Positions 27,248-34,960 of a DNA stretch of 64,000 nt are shown here, in pieces; within the stretch, counting starts at the first letter, position 1; each line of letters starts with the position of its first letter. The stretch spans positions 1 to 64,000 of the forward strand of contig CATKXY010000009.1 in the NCBI GenBank assembly GCA_949840915.1. Reading direction: 5' to 3'. The translations under genes were made by a program, and so were the position numbers. The notes under the pieces are model-generated. The model was not told where the DNA came from, searched no databases, and saw only the letters and a program-made list of their open reading frames with translations. The DNA is from an uncultured Lachnospiraceae bacterium (GTDB taxonomy: Bacteria > Bacillota > Clostridia > Lachnospirales > Lachnospiraceae).

Positions 27248-27951
27248 TGCTTTTCGATTTTATAGCCGACTCCCCAGACCACTTTCAAATACTTGGGATT
27301 CTTGGGATCGATCTCGATCTTTTCCCTGATATTTCGCACATGTACCATGATCGTGTCCGTATTGACCGCCCGCTCGTTCCACACCCGCTCATAAATCTCG
27401 TCCGCAGAAAAGACTCTGCCCGGATTCTTGATCAGAAGCTGCACGATCTTGAATTCCATAGGGGTCAGTTTCACAGGCTCATCGTCCACGGTCACCTCTA
27501 CGGTATCTTCGTTCAGTTCCAGTCCGCCCACACGGAAAACATGCTCGTTCTCCACCCCGGCTCCCACCGCGTTCAGATATTTCTTATAACGTCTGAGCTG
27601 TGAGTTGACTCTCGCCAGAAGTTCCAGAGGGGTAAACGGTTTGGTGACATAATCGTCCGCCCCCATATTCAAGCCCATGATCTTGTCTACCTCCTCGGAC
27701 TTGGCAGAAAGCATTATCACGGGAAATTCATAATTCTCGGCCCGAAGCTTCATGAGCATGGTCACGCCGTCCATCACAGGCATCATGATATCCACAATGG
27801 CCAAATGCGGCTCTTGGCTTCTGATCAGTTCCAGGCCTTCGCTGCCGTTCGCAGCAGTCATCACCTGATACCCCTGGTTGCGCAGATAAATCTCCACGCC
27901 GCTGCGAATTTCGTTGTCATCCTCCACTACCAAAATACAATAGTCTTCCAT
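27244..27951 (-). CDS. OmpR/PhoB family response regulator
   Basis: Response regulator of 235 residues: receiver domain (1-120) with the acidic pair EDDNE near 10, phosphoacceptor Asp in VDIMMPVMDG near 54 and Lys in VTKPF near 104, then an OmpR-type winged helix (about 135-235; LTPMEFKIVQLL, VFSADEIYERVW, VHVRNIREKIE, KVVWGVGYK). It is the first gene of the pair with the kinase and has a consensus promoter at 28015-28043. Targets are unknown; autoregulation is common. Confidence 0.96.
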   Translation of the reverse strand: MEDYCILVVEDDNEIRSGVEIYLRNQGYQVMTAANGSEGLELIRSQEPHLAIVDIMMPVMDGVTMLMKLRAENYEFPVIMLSAKSEEVDKIMGLNMGADDYVTKPFTPLELLARVNSQLRRYKKYLNAVGAGVENEHVFRVGGLELNEDTVEVTVDDEPVKLTPMEFKIVQLLIKNPGRVFSADEIYERVWNERAVNTDTIMVHVRNIREKIEIDPKNPKYLKVVWGVGYKIEKQ

Positions 27952-28014
27952 ATCCGGCCCTCACCTTCTGTAAATTCCGCGTCGTCCTCCGCCTGACAAA
28001 CGCAATATAGAATA

Positions 28015-28043
28015 AGTATAGACCGAAAGTGTCCGACATGCAA
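28015..28043 (-). promoter_or_regulatory. SigA-type promoter of the two-component operon
   Basis: On the minus strand: TTGCAT (28038-28043), 17-base spacer, TATACT (28015-28020), about 65 bases before the response-regulator start. It lies immediately after the DedA gene, which ends at 28056. Confidence 0.75.
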
Positions 28044-28055
28044 CCTGATATAATA

Positions 28056-28571
28056 TCACAGCATGTCCAGCCATTGAAAGATCTGATCTCCCATCAGATA
28101 ACCGGCCCCCACAAAGACCAGATTCCAGACGGCGATCCCCAGCGCAGAGCTGGTGACATAAGATGCCAGCGGCATCTGCATCACTCCCGCCGGAATCGAG
28201 ATCAAAGTGCGCAGCATGGGAATCAGCTTGGCCACAAAAAGTCCCGCCGGTCCATGCATTCTCACCCAGTCCAGACTTTTCTGCAGCGCCTCCTCCTGTC
28301 TGGGAAAATGCCTGAGATAGATCTTCATGATGATCCAGCCGCCTCGTTTCCCGATAAAATACAATAGCAGGCTGCCCAGAAGTCCTGCGGCTACCGTGAT
28401 CGCCATCACCCACACAAATGGAATCTGCCCTCTGGCCGCCATCACTCCCGCCAGCGGCATGATCACTCCCGCCGGAAACCCCGGAAGATTCAGATACTCC
28501 AGAAAAACGATCACAAAAATAGCGATACCTCCATATTGCGTAAAATACATAGTCAAAGCTGCCGTATCCAT
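28056..28571 (-). CDS. DedA family membrane protein
   Basis: DedA/VTT-domain membrane protein of 171 residues, a family now linked to lipid (undecaprenyl phosphate or phosphatidylethanolamine) translocation. Family signs: ITVAAGLLGSLLLYFIGKRGG near 60, the amphipathic FPRQEEALQKSLDWVRMHGP near 90, and FVAKLIPMLRTLISIPAGV near 115 with its conserved arginine. It is shorter than the usual 200 or so. The ATG at 28571 is preferred: AAAGGGGG lies eight bases upstream and the coding match begins there. The ribosome binding site lies in the 3-prime arm of a long hairpin (28580-28645), followed by a run of seven T. Confidence 0.9.
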   Translation of the reverse strand: MDTAALTMYFTQYGGIAIFVIVFLEYLNLPGFPAGVIMPLAGVMAARGQIPFVWVMAITVAAGLLGSLLLYFIGKRGGWIIMKIYLRHFPRQEEALQKSLDWVRMHGPAGLFVAKLIPMLRTLISIPAGVMQMPLASYVTSSALGIAVWNLVFVGAGYLMGDQIFQWLDML

Positions 28572-28579
28572 AAAAAAAC

Positions 28580-28645
28580 CCCCTTTACACAGATAGACAG
28601 TGAACGATCGGTACTGCCCGCCTCCTTGTCTATCAGTGTAAGGGG
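28580..28645 (-). promoter_or_regulatory. Long leader hairpin with T-run burying the DedA ribosome binding site
   Basis: On the minus strand an arm at 28645-28627 (CCCCTTACACTGATAGACA) pairs with 28599-28580 (TGTCTATCTGTGTAAAGGGG): 19 pairs, one mismatch, one bulge, 27-base loop. The 3-prime arm holds the AAAGGGGG ribosome binding site and is directly followed by GTTTTTTTATG. It looks like an intrinsic terminator fused to a start codon, so an attenuator or translation switch is plausible. No known riboswitch class is recognised. Confidence 0.65.
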
Positions 28646-28648
28646 TAA

Positions 28649-28677
28649 ATATAAAGTATGCCGACAAAAAATTCCAA
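28649..28677 (-). promoter_or_regulatory. Possible promoter of the DedA gene
   Basis: On the minus strand: TTGGAA (28672-28677), 17-base spacer, TTATAT (28649-28654). If real, transcription would start about 28642, within the first bases of the leader hairpin. Confidence 0.5.
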
Positions 28678-28722
28678 AGAAAAACTAAATTATTGCTTAA
28701 TAATCATATGATCCGGGGTAGC

Positions 28723-30567
28723 TCAGCTCTGAATCTTCTTCATCTGGTAAAATCTTCCCTGCAGCGCCATGAGCTCCTCATAGGTTCCGTATTCCACACA
28801 GCGTCCCTCATCGATCACCGCAATCTTATCCGCCTCTCTGATGGTGGAGAGACGATGGGCCACAATGAATGTGGTACGGTTTGCGGTAAGATTATTCACC
28901 GCCTCCTGGATCAGCTTCTCCGAGATGCTGTCCAATGCCGATGTGGCCTCATCCAGCACGATCACTCTGGGATCGCGGATCAGTGCCCTGGCGATAGAAA
29001 TACGCTGTCTCTGTCCTCCCGAGAGCTTCCCTCCGTGTTCGCCCACCCTTGTCTCCAGTCCGTCCGGAAGCGATTCGATGAGCTCCTTTAGATTGGCAGC
29101 CCGGATGACCTGATCCAGCCGGGCTGCCGTCACATTCTCACACCCGTAAGTGATATTATCCCGGATCGTTCCCGAAAAAAGGATGGAAGTCTGCGGGACT
29201 ACTGCCAGATATCTGCGATAGCTTCGCAGATCAATCTCATTTAAATTCTGTCCGTCCAGCAGTACCTGTCCTCTGTCCGTGAGATAAAAACCGATGACCA
29301 TATTCAGAATCGTGGTCTTGCCCGCGCCTGATTCTCCTACCAGGGCGATGGTCTCCCCGGGCTTTACCTCCAGATTCAGACCGTTTAAGGTGTTTTTTCC
29401 GCCGTCCTTATATCCAAAATATACATCCCGGAAGGAAAAGCTACCCTGTACGCCGTCAATTTCACGCTTGCCCTCATTGCTCTCCACATCGTCGGACAAA
29501 ATCACCTCACCGATGGAGGTGACAGACTCTATCCCCTTTGCAATGACCGGAACCAGTGCGATGATGGCTGACACCTGATTGACGATCGTGGCAAAATAAT
29601 TTTGATAAAGCGCGATGTCGCCTACCATGATCCGGGTTTGCAGCGCCAGCCAGGCCGTAAATCCAAGGCAGATCACCTGGAAGACCTGAAAGATCGCCCA
29701 GCCCACAGAACCGAACAGCGCCTGCACCAGATCCAGCTTGTAGCCTCTCTCCGCCACCGTAAAGAGCTGACTGCTCATCTTCTGCACCTCTTCCTCCTCC
29801 AGTGCATGAGCCCTTGTGACCGGAATCAGCTCCACCATCTCCATGACTCTGGCGGAGGTCTCCTCCATCTCTTTTCTGAATTCCGCATTGCGCTTTTTCA
29901 TCACACTTCGGAAGGTGACCATGGAGACGGCCGCGATAGGCGTCGTGAGAAGAAAGAACAAAAACACCATAAAGCTCTTGTTCACAGTCACCACCAGAGC
30001 CACGATAATATTCAGCGCGATATTCAACACATTCAGGAACATCTGGGTGGTAAGTCCCTCAACAGCCTCCACGTCACGCATGATCTTGGACTGCAGCCGC
30101 CCCGAACGGGTCTCCACATGATAGGCGATAGAGAGCTGCTGGAGCTTTCGTATCAAAGCCTTTCTGAGCCCGGTCTCCGCATAGCGCGTGGCCTGACTCT
30201 TATAATCCGTATAAAGATAATTCATGGGCACATTCAGAGCGATCAGCACCACCATCAGAATCGAGTAAAATACGGTGTTGCGCAGACAGTCCGGGTTTCC
30301 GGACGTGATGTCGTTTATGATATTGGCCGTGACGATGGGCAGCACCCACACACAGGCATGCTTAATAAAGAAGAATAATATCGCAAGGAAAAATTTGTGA
30401 TAATTCCCCTTGTATACAGCCAGCAGTATTTTCAGCGGATGCCCCTCATATCTGCGGTAACACTCCGCAATCCAGGTCTCGGGCTCGATTCCCTTCGGAG
30501 GCCGCATCTTTTTCTCAAAAGAAGATTTTTTTGTATTCTTTATCGTTTTATCAGTACTTTCGTTCAT
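28723..30567 (-). CDS. ABC transporter, fused permease and ATPase (exporter type)
   Basis: ABC half-exporter of 614 residues that would work as a dimer. Six membrane helices occupy about 60-350. The nucleotide-binding domain has Walker A VGESGAGKTT near 415, signature LSGGQRQR near 518, Walker B VIVLDEATSALD and the H-loop IVAHRLS. It is of the MsbA/LmrA lipid or drug type. The start ATG has AGGAGG five bases upstream, and it lies 12 bases after the TIM-barrel gene, so it is the last gene of the unit that begins with the CHASE2 cyclase or FecR gene. The substrate is unknown. Confidence 0.94.
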   Translation of the reverse strand: MNESTDKTIKNTKKSSFEKKMRPPKGIEPETWIAECYRRYEGHPLKILLAVYKGNYHKFFLAILFFFIKHACVWVLPIVTANIINDITSGNPDCLRNTVFYSILMVVLIALNVPMNYLYTDYKSQATRYAETGLRKALIRKLQQLSIAYHVETRSGRLQSKIMRDVEAVEGLTTQMFLNVLNIALNIIVALVVTVNKSFMVFLFFLLTTPIAAVSMVTFRSVMKKRNAEFRKEMEETSARVMEMVELIPVTRAHALEEEEVQKMSSQLFTVAERGYKLDLVQALFGSVGWAIFQVFQVICLGFTAWLALQTRIMVGDIALYQNYFATIVNQVSAIIALVPVIAKGIESVTSIGEVILSDDVESNEGKREIDGVQGSFSFRDVYFGYKDGGKNTLNGLNLEVKPGETIALVGESGAGKTTILNMVIGFYLTDRGQVLLDGQNLNEIDLRSYRRYLAVVPQTSILFSGTIRDNITYGCENVTAARLDQVIRAANLKELIESLPDGLETRVGEHGGKLSGGQRQRISIARALIRDPRVIVLDEATSALDSISEKLIQEAVNNLTANRTTFIVAHRLSTIREADKIAVIDEGRCVEYGTYEELMALQGRFYQMKKIQS

Positions 30568-30579
30568 GCATTCCTCCTA

Positions 30580-31377
30580 TCATACCGAATAGCCGCAGGT
30601 TTCAAGATAATTCAGACTTGCCTCTATCTTGTCCGGACTGTTTACCTCCAAAAGCATGCTGCTCTTTTGCAAGCCATACTCCTGAATCAGCTTAAAAATA
30701 TAGGGCCAGTCTATCTTCCCGCATCCCAGCGCCAAGTGTTCATCCCGCCTCAGGTGATTGTCATTGACATGAAAATGGCGCACATAAGGTCCCATCGCCT
30801 CAAACCACTGTTTGGGCTGATCCGTTGCCAGCATCATATGCCCGATGTCGAGGCAGATTCCAAAACGCTTTTCACCCTGAAGCAGCTCTGCCAGCTCTGC
30901 CAGTTCCCGGGGAGATTCGTCAAACATATTTTCAATATAAATTTCCACCACAGCATCCTGCTTCAGCAGCATCCGCACGGTGTCCGCCATCACCTCCAGC
31001 CAGTTGGAGCGGTATTTGTGATCGTCCGCCAGACCGGGCATCAGATTTGTGTGAAAGATGACGCCGCGGCAGCCAAGCTGTGCGGCAATCTCCACCGATT
31101 GCTGCATACGGTAAATGCTGTGGCTGCTGATCCCGCTGTCCCAGCTGAAGGGAACGATATCATAAAAAGCGCCGTGAAGCGTATCCGTTGCCTTTGGTCT
31201 GTCAAAGCTTTTATAGAAAGCGATACGCTGTGCCAAAGCCTCCTTATCGTCCAGAAGGGCCGGATTAAAAAAATCATTGTATTCAAAACCGAGGGAATAT
31301 TTTTGGGCAAATTCCACATAAGTCTCCATTTCCCTCCATCTGGGGATGATATGAGTTATGTTTCTGTCAGCTGTCAT
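30580..31377 (-). CDS. Sugar phosphate isomerase/epimerase (xylose isomerase-like TIM barrel)
   Basis: TIM-barrel protein of 265 residues of the AP-endonuclease-2 / xylose-isomerase-like fold. Metal ligand positions are suggested by VEIYIENMFDESP near 145 (Glu), CLDIGHMML near 178 (Asp, His), YVRHFHVNDNHL near 203 (His, Asp) and MLLEVNS near 250 (Glu). GTGAGG precedes the ATG. It lies between the HD-GYP gene (16-base gap) and the ABC exporter. A DNA-repair role is less likely than a sugar or polyol isomerase, but the substrate is unknown. Confidence 0.85.
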   Translation of the reverse strand: MTADRNITHIIPRWREMETYVEFAQKYSLGFEYNDFFNPALLDDKEALAQRIAFYKSFDRPKATDTLHGAFYDIVPFSWDSGISSHSIYRMQQSVEIAAQLGCRGVIFHTNLMPGLADDHKYRSNWLEVMADTVRMLLKQDAVVEIYIENMFDESPRELAELAELLQGEKRFGICLDIGHMMLATDQPKQWFEAMGPYVRHFHVNDNHLRRDEHLALGCGKIDWPYIFKLIQEYGLQKSSMLLEVNSPDKIEASLNYLETCGYSV

Positions 31378-31393
31378 GTCAAAACCTCACATT

Positions 31394-32881
31394 CTATGAA
31401 TCATGCCATTGGGACAGGGGAGGCTTTTCATCCATCTCCCCATACGCCGCCTGAAATAATTCCTGTATCCTTTTGTCGATCTTACCCTCTGCAGCCATGT
31501 CAGCAAGCATCGCAAACGCCTTGTCGTCCTGAATCGACTTCTTATACGGGCGGTCGGCGCTGGTCAAAGCCTCAAACATATCGACCACCGTCAGGATCCT
31601 GGCCTCAAAAGGAATCTCATCCCCCTTAAGACCTCTGGGATAACCGCTTCCGTCCAGATACTCATGATGCGCTCCCGTCCACTGAATGATATGCGGATAT
31701 CGCTTTCCGAAATTCATCTTCCTCAGATAGGTTTCCGTGTAAGTGACATGAGAACAGATAATGTCCCTCTCGCCCTGTGTCAGGTTGCCGCGTCTCACAG
31801 TCAGGCATTCTTCCTCCTCCGGTGTGAGATAACGAATCTGTCTGCCGTCTGCGTCTGTGTAGACTCTTGACGCCAGATCCGTGATATAGGCCACATCCTC
31901 ATCCGACAGATGCGGCTTTACATTGATTTCCTCCGTCCGCACCCTGGCCTGTGCAAGATACTCGCCGGTCTTCTCCCACTCCTCCCCGGCTATCCTGCCT
32001 TTCAGATAATCGATATAATACAGGGCAGCCAAGTGTTCAAACCGCTCCTCCACCAGATCCTGTCTCTTGTCCAGACGGGTGGTCTTATTGATCACCTCAT
32101 TGGGAATGACCATCTTACCGATATCGTGCATCAACGCCGCCATCAGAAGTTCATCCCGCTCCTCGGCGGTAAAAGAACGGTCACACAGTCCTTGCTCATG
32201 CTGTCTGTTGATATAATCCACCAGCTCTCTTGCATAGAGATAAACATTCCTGGAGTGATAATAATTATATGGGATACGGGTATCTATAGCGTCTGTAAAC
32301 ACCTGTGTGATCGTGAACATCAGCTGTTCCATCTCCTGGACATATTTCATGTTGGAGACGGCTACCGCCGCCTGAGATCCCAGCGATTCCAGAATCTTTT
32401 CGTATTTCTTTTTATAGGGCACCACTTCTTTCGCCTCATTCTGGGCGTTGATGAGCTGCACCACACCCACCAGCTTCTCCTCGTGATTCACCAGAGGAAA
32501 CACCAGCATGGACTTGGTGTGATAACCGGTCAGCTTATCGTATTCTCTGGGCCCGCTGAAATTAAACTCCTCACAGCTGTACACATCATCAATGTTGAGG
32601 AGCTTCCTGTGAATGGCCGAGTATGCGCAGACATTTCTCTCATCCATGGCCACGGGAGGATACTGCTCCCCGCTCATTCCCTTGCGGTTGACATGCCGGG
32701 ACAGCGTTTTCGTGATACAGAATTTCAGCTGATCCTCTTCATACAGATAAAGAGTCCCACCATCGCTCTGTGTCAGCTCCATGGCGCACTCTACGATCTT
32801 AGACAACAGTTCGTCATAATTCCTCTCTGCAGCCAACAAAATGCCGATTTCCAATATTTTATCTGCCTGAGTCTGTTCCAT
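31394..32881 (-). CDS. GAF - HD-GYP domain phosphohydrolase
   Basis: Signalling protein of 495 residues. An N-terminal GAF sensor domain covers about 10-165 (SDGGTLYLYEED, then SMLVFPLVNHEEKLVGVVQLIN). The HD-GYP domain has the catalytic MHDIGKM near 252 and HHEYLDGSGYPRGLKGDEIP near 420, the form that hydrolyses cyclic di-GMP. About 95 residues lie between HD and the H-V-T-Y-T helix, longer than usual. I start at the ATG at 32881 (GGGGG six bases upstream), which overlaps the cyclase gene by 23 bases. Cotranscription with a cyclase suggests linked second-messenger control. Confidence 0.88.
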   Translation of the reverse strand: MEQTQADKILEIGILLAAERNYDELLSKIVECAMELTQSDGGTLYLYEEDQLKFCITKTLSRHVNRKGMSGEQYPPVAMDERNVCAYSAIHRKLLNIDDVYSCEEFNFSGPREYDKLTGYHTKSMLVFPLVNHEEKLVGVVQLINAQNEAKEVVPYKKKYEKILESLGSQAAVAVSNMKYVQEMEQLMFTITQVFTDAIDTRIPYNYYHSRNVYLYARELVDYINRQHEQGLCDRSFTAEERDELLMAALMHDIGKMVIPNEVINKTTRLDKRQDLVEERFEHLAALYYIDYLKGRIAGEEWEKTGEYLAQARVRTEEINVKPHLSDEDVAYITDLASRVYTDADGRQIRYLTPEEEECLTVRRGNLTQGERDIICSHVTYTETYLRKMNFGKRYPHIIQWTGAHHEYLDGSGYPRGLKGDEIPFEARILTVVDMFEALTSADRPYKKSIQDDKAFAMLADMAAEGKIDKRIQELFQAAYGEMDEKPPLSQWHDS

Positions 32882-34709
32882 TATTTTTACCCCCGAACTC
32901 TGATCCTGATTCTTCAACCAGGAATACCTTAATCTTTTCCTGTTTTCCCTTTAAGGTATGCTCTCCCAGAAACTCCGCATGAAAATGCTGTTTCACCTGT
33001 TCGTACATCTCCTCGCTGAGGAGCACCTGACCGCCTTTTGCGATACTCTCCAGCCTCTCCGCTGTATTAACCGTGTCCCCTATGGCGGTGTAATCCATTC
33101 GGAAATCACATCCGATATTGCCCACAATGGCTCTCCCGCAGTGAATGCCCACACCGCAGGCAATCTCCACGCCAAAATCCCGCTTCAGACCGTCATTCAG
33201 GCTCTCCACTGCCCGCACGATATCCAGTCCGGTACGGACAGCCTTCAGCGGATAATCCTTCACATCCAGAGGCGCGTTATACACTGCCATCACTGCGTCC
33301 CCGATAAATTTGTCCAGTGTCCCTTCCTGTCTGAAGATCGCTTCTGTCACCTGTTCCAGATAACGGTTCAGTATCTCCACCACCTCGCCGGGCGTAAGAC
33401 TTTCAGACAATGAAGTAAAACCTCTGATATCCACAAAAAGGACCGCGATCTCCTGATTCCTGCCCCCGAGCTCTACCTGGAAATTCCTGGTTCTGGAAAG
33501 CTCATCTACCACCTGGGGCGCCATATAGGTACGGAACACATCCAATATCTTCTTTTTGCGCACACGTTCCATTAGATATCCGGTCACTACCCTCACCAGA
33601 GCAACTGCAGCCACTCCCAGAACAGGCGTCAGGCATTTCCAGTACAGACCCTGGGTATACAGATATTTTGCCGCTCCCAACAGGATGCCCTCAAGAATCA
33701 GACCTCCCGCCATTCCGATCTGAAAACGGCTGTGTGAGACAAGCCACACATAGCCTCCCACAATAACTGCCGCAGACAGCGCGCCGCACCATCCGGGCAG
33801 CCCGCGAAAGGTTCGACCCTCCAGAAGCGCATTGACGTGATTTGCCTGGCCTTCCACTCCGTTCATGACGGTACTCCGGGCGATGGGAACCATATATTGA
33901 TCCATCATTCCGGAGCAATACGCTCCCACCAGCACAATACAATCCTGAAACACTCTGGCGTCACAGCGGCCCGCAGCCACATCCGCGTAGGAATACACCT
34001 CGTACATGCCCGGCGGTGCCGTATAGTCAAATCCATAGATACCTCTGTCGTCTGTGGCCGGCACATCAGATTGGGAAACCGCTCCTGCAGACTGTATGTA
34101 TCTGTTATAAACCTCATAGGCAAAATTATGGGTGGTCTCGCCGTTCCAGTCCACAGAGAGCAAAGCGCGGCGCACATAATTATCCGTATCCTGCACTGTG
34201 TTGGTAAACCCGTTATAGCTCACGGCGTCCAAGGCTTCATAAGGCTTCTCCACCTGTGCCACATGCATGGTATTCATCTGCAGACTGCCGTCAGGCTGCG
34301 GTTCCAGACGCGCCTCATAGGAAATATAGGATGCCATCACCACATTGTCGTACTTTGCTGCAGCCTCCGCCAGAGCCCGGTCTCCCTCTTCATCGTGCTC
34401 ACCGAAATAATTGATATCAAAGGCAATTACGGCCGGAGCATAATCTGTATCAAAGGCGTTGATCAGATCGGCCGCCTGTTGCCTGCTCCAACCGGAAAAG
34501 GGCCCCAGCTCCTGCAGAGAAGCCTCGTCTATTCCGATGATCTTGATCCGGTTGTCCACCGGCTTCTCATGAACATACAGACTGTCGCACAGCCATAATT
34601 CTGCACTGTCAAGGGGTGCCGCATACGCGAGCACCCCAGCCAGAAATCCGGCCAAGACTGTGAGCAATACCAGCCTTGCCCCCTGTATTGATTGATTCTC
34701 ATCCTTCAT
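32859..34709 (-). CDS. CHASE2 domain adenylate cyclase
   Basis: Membrane sensor cyclase of 616 residues. After an N-terminal helix (about 10-32) comes an extracytoplasmic CHASE2 domain (about 35-290; IKIIGIDEASLQELGPFSGWSR and VIAFDINYFGE are typical), then three helices (about 300-370) and a class III cyclase domain (about 410-590). Catalytic features: FVDIRGFTSLSE and KFIGDAVMAVYN (two metal-binding Asp, substrate Lys) and YTAIGDTVNTAERL. They predict ATP as substrate. It lies immediately downstream of the FecR gene remnant and upstream of the HD-GYP gene. AGGG precedes the ATG by 11 bases. Confidence 0.92.
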   Translation of the reverse strand: MKDENQSIQGARLVLLTVLAGFLAGVLAYAAPLDSAELWLCDSLYVHEKPVDNRIKIIGIDEASLQELGPFSGWSRQQAADLINAFDTDYAPAVIAFDINYFGEHDEEGDRALAEAAAKYDNVVMASYISYEARLEPQPDGSLQMNTMHVAQVEKPYEALDAVSYNGFTNTVQDTDNYVRRALLSVDWNGETTHNFAYEVYNRYIQSAGAVSQSDVPATDDRGIYGFDYTAPPGMYEVYSYADVAAGRCDARVFQDCIVLVGAYCSGMMDQYMVPIARSTVMNGVEGQANHVNALLEGRTFRGLPGWCGALSAAVIVGGYVWLVSHSRFQIGMAGGLILEGILLGAAKYLYTQGLYWKCLTPVLGVAAVALVRVVTGYLMERVRKKKILDVFRTYMAPQVVDELSRTRNFQVELGGRNQEIAVLFVDIRGFTSLSESLTPGEVVEILNRYLEQVTEAIFRQEGTLDKFIGDAVMAVYNAPLDVKDYPLKAVRTGLDIVRAVESLNDGLKRDFGVEIACGVGIHCGRAIVGNIGCDFRMDYTAIGDTVNTAERLESIAKGGQVLLSEEMYEQVKQHFHAEFLGEHTLKGKQEKIKVFLVEESGSEFGGKNNGTDSGR

Positions 34710-34744
34710 TCTAATACCCTATATGTTATTCTCTTCTTTCCTGA

Positions 34745-34960
34745 TTATGGAAGTTCCGGTTTGGATCCCTCGATAATGCTGTTGCAGGGATAAGTCTTCG
34801 TTCCCGTGGTGTAAATATAAGGATAATACTTCCTGCCCTCCGCATCCTGCCAGATAGGATACAGCAAGGTATCCTCCGTCACCACATCCTTGTCATAATC
34901 CCACTCTCTGCCGTCTATCGTACACCAGCCTGCGTGAGTGAGGTCTTTCTTTTCGGAAAC
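34745..34960 (-). pseudogene. C-terminal part of the FecR protein beyond an in-frame TGA (Flg_new repeat)
   Basis: Directly after the TGA stop of the FecR gene (34961-34963) the same frame stays open for 71 codons to TAA at 34745-34747. The translation contains THAGWCTIDGREWDYDKDV followed by TLLYPIW, a Listeria-Bacteroides (Flg_new) repeat whose N-terminal half lies before the stop (GSKLQKPSDVTV). No start codon with a ribosome binding site lies in it. The best reading is one gene cut by a point nonsense change, a sequencing error, or readthrough. Confidence 0.8.
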
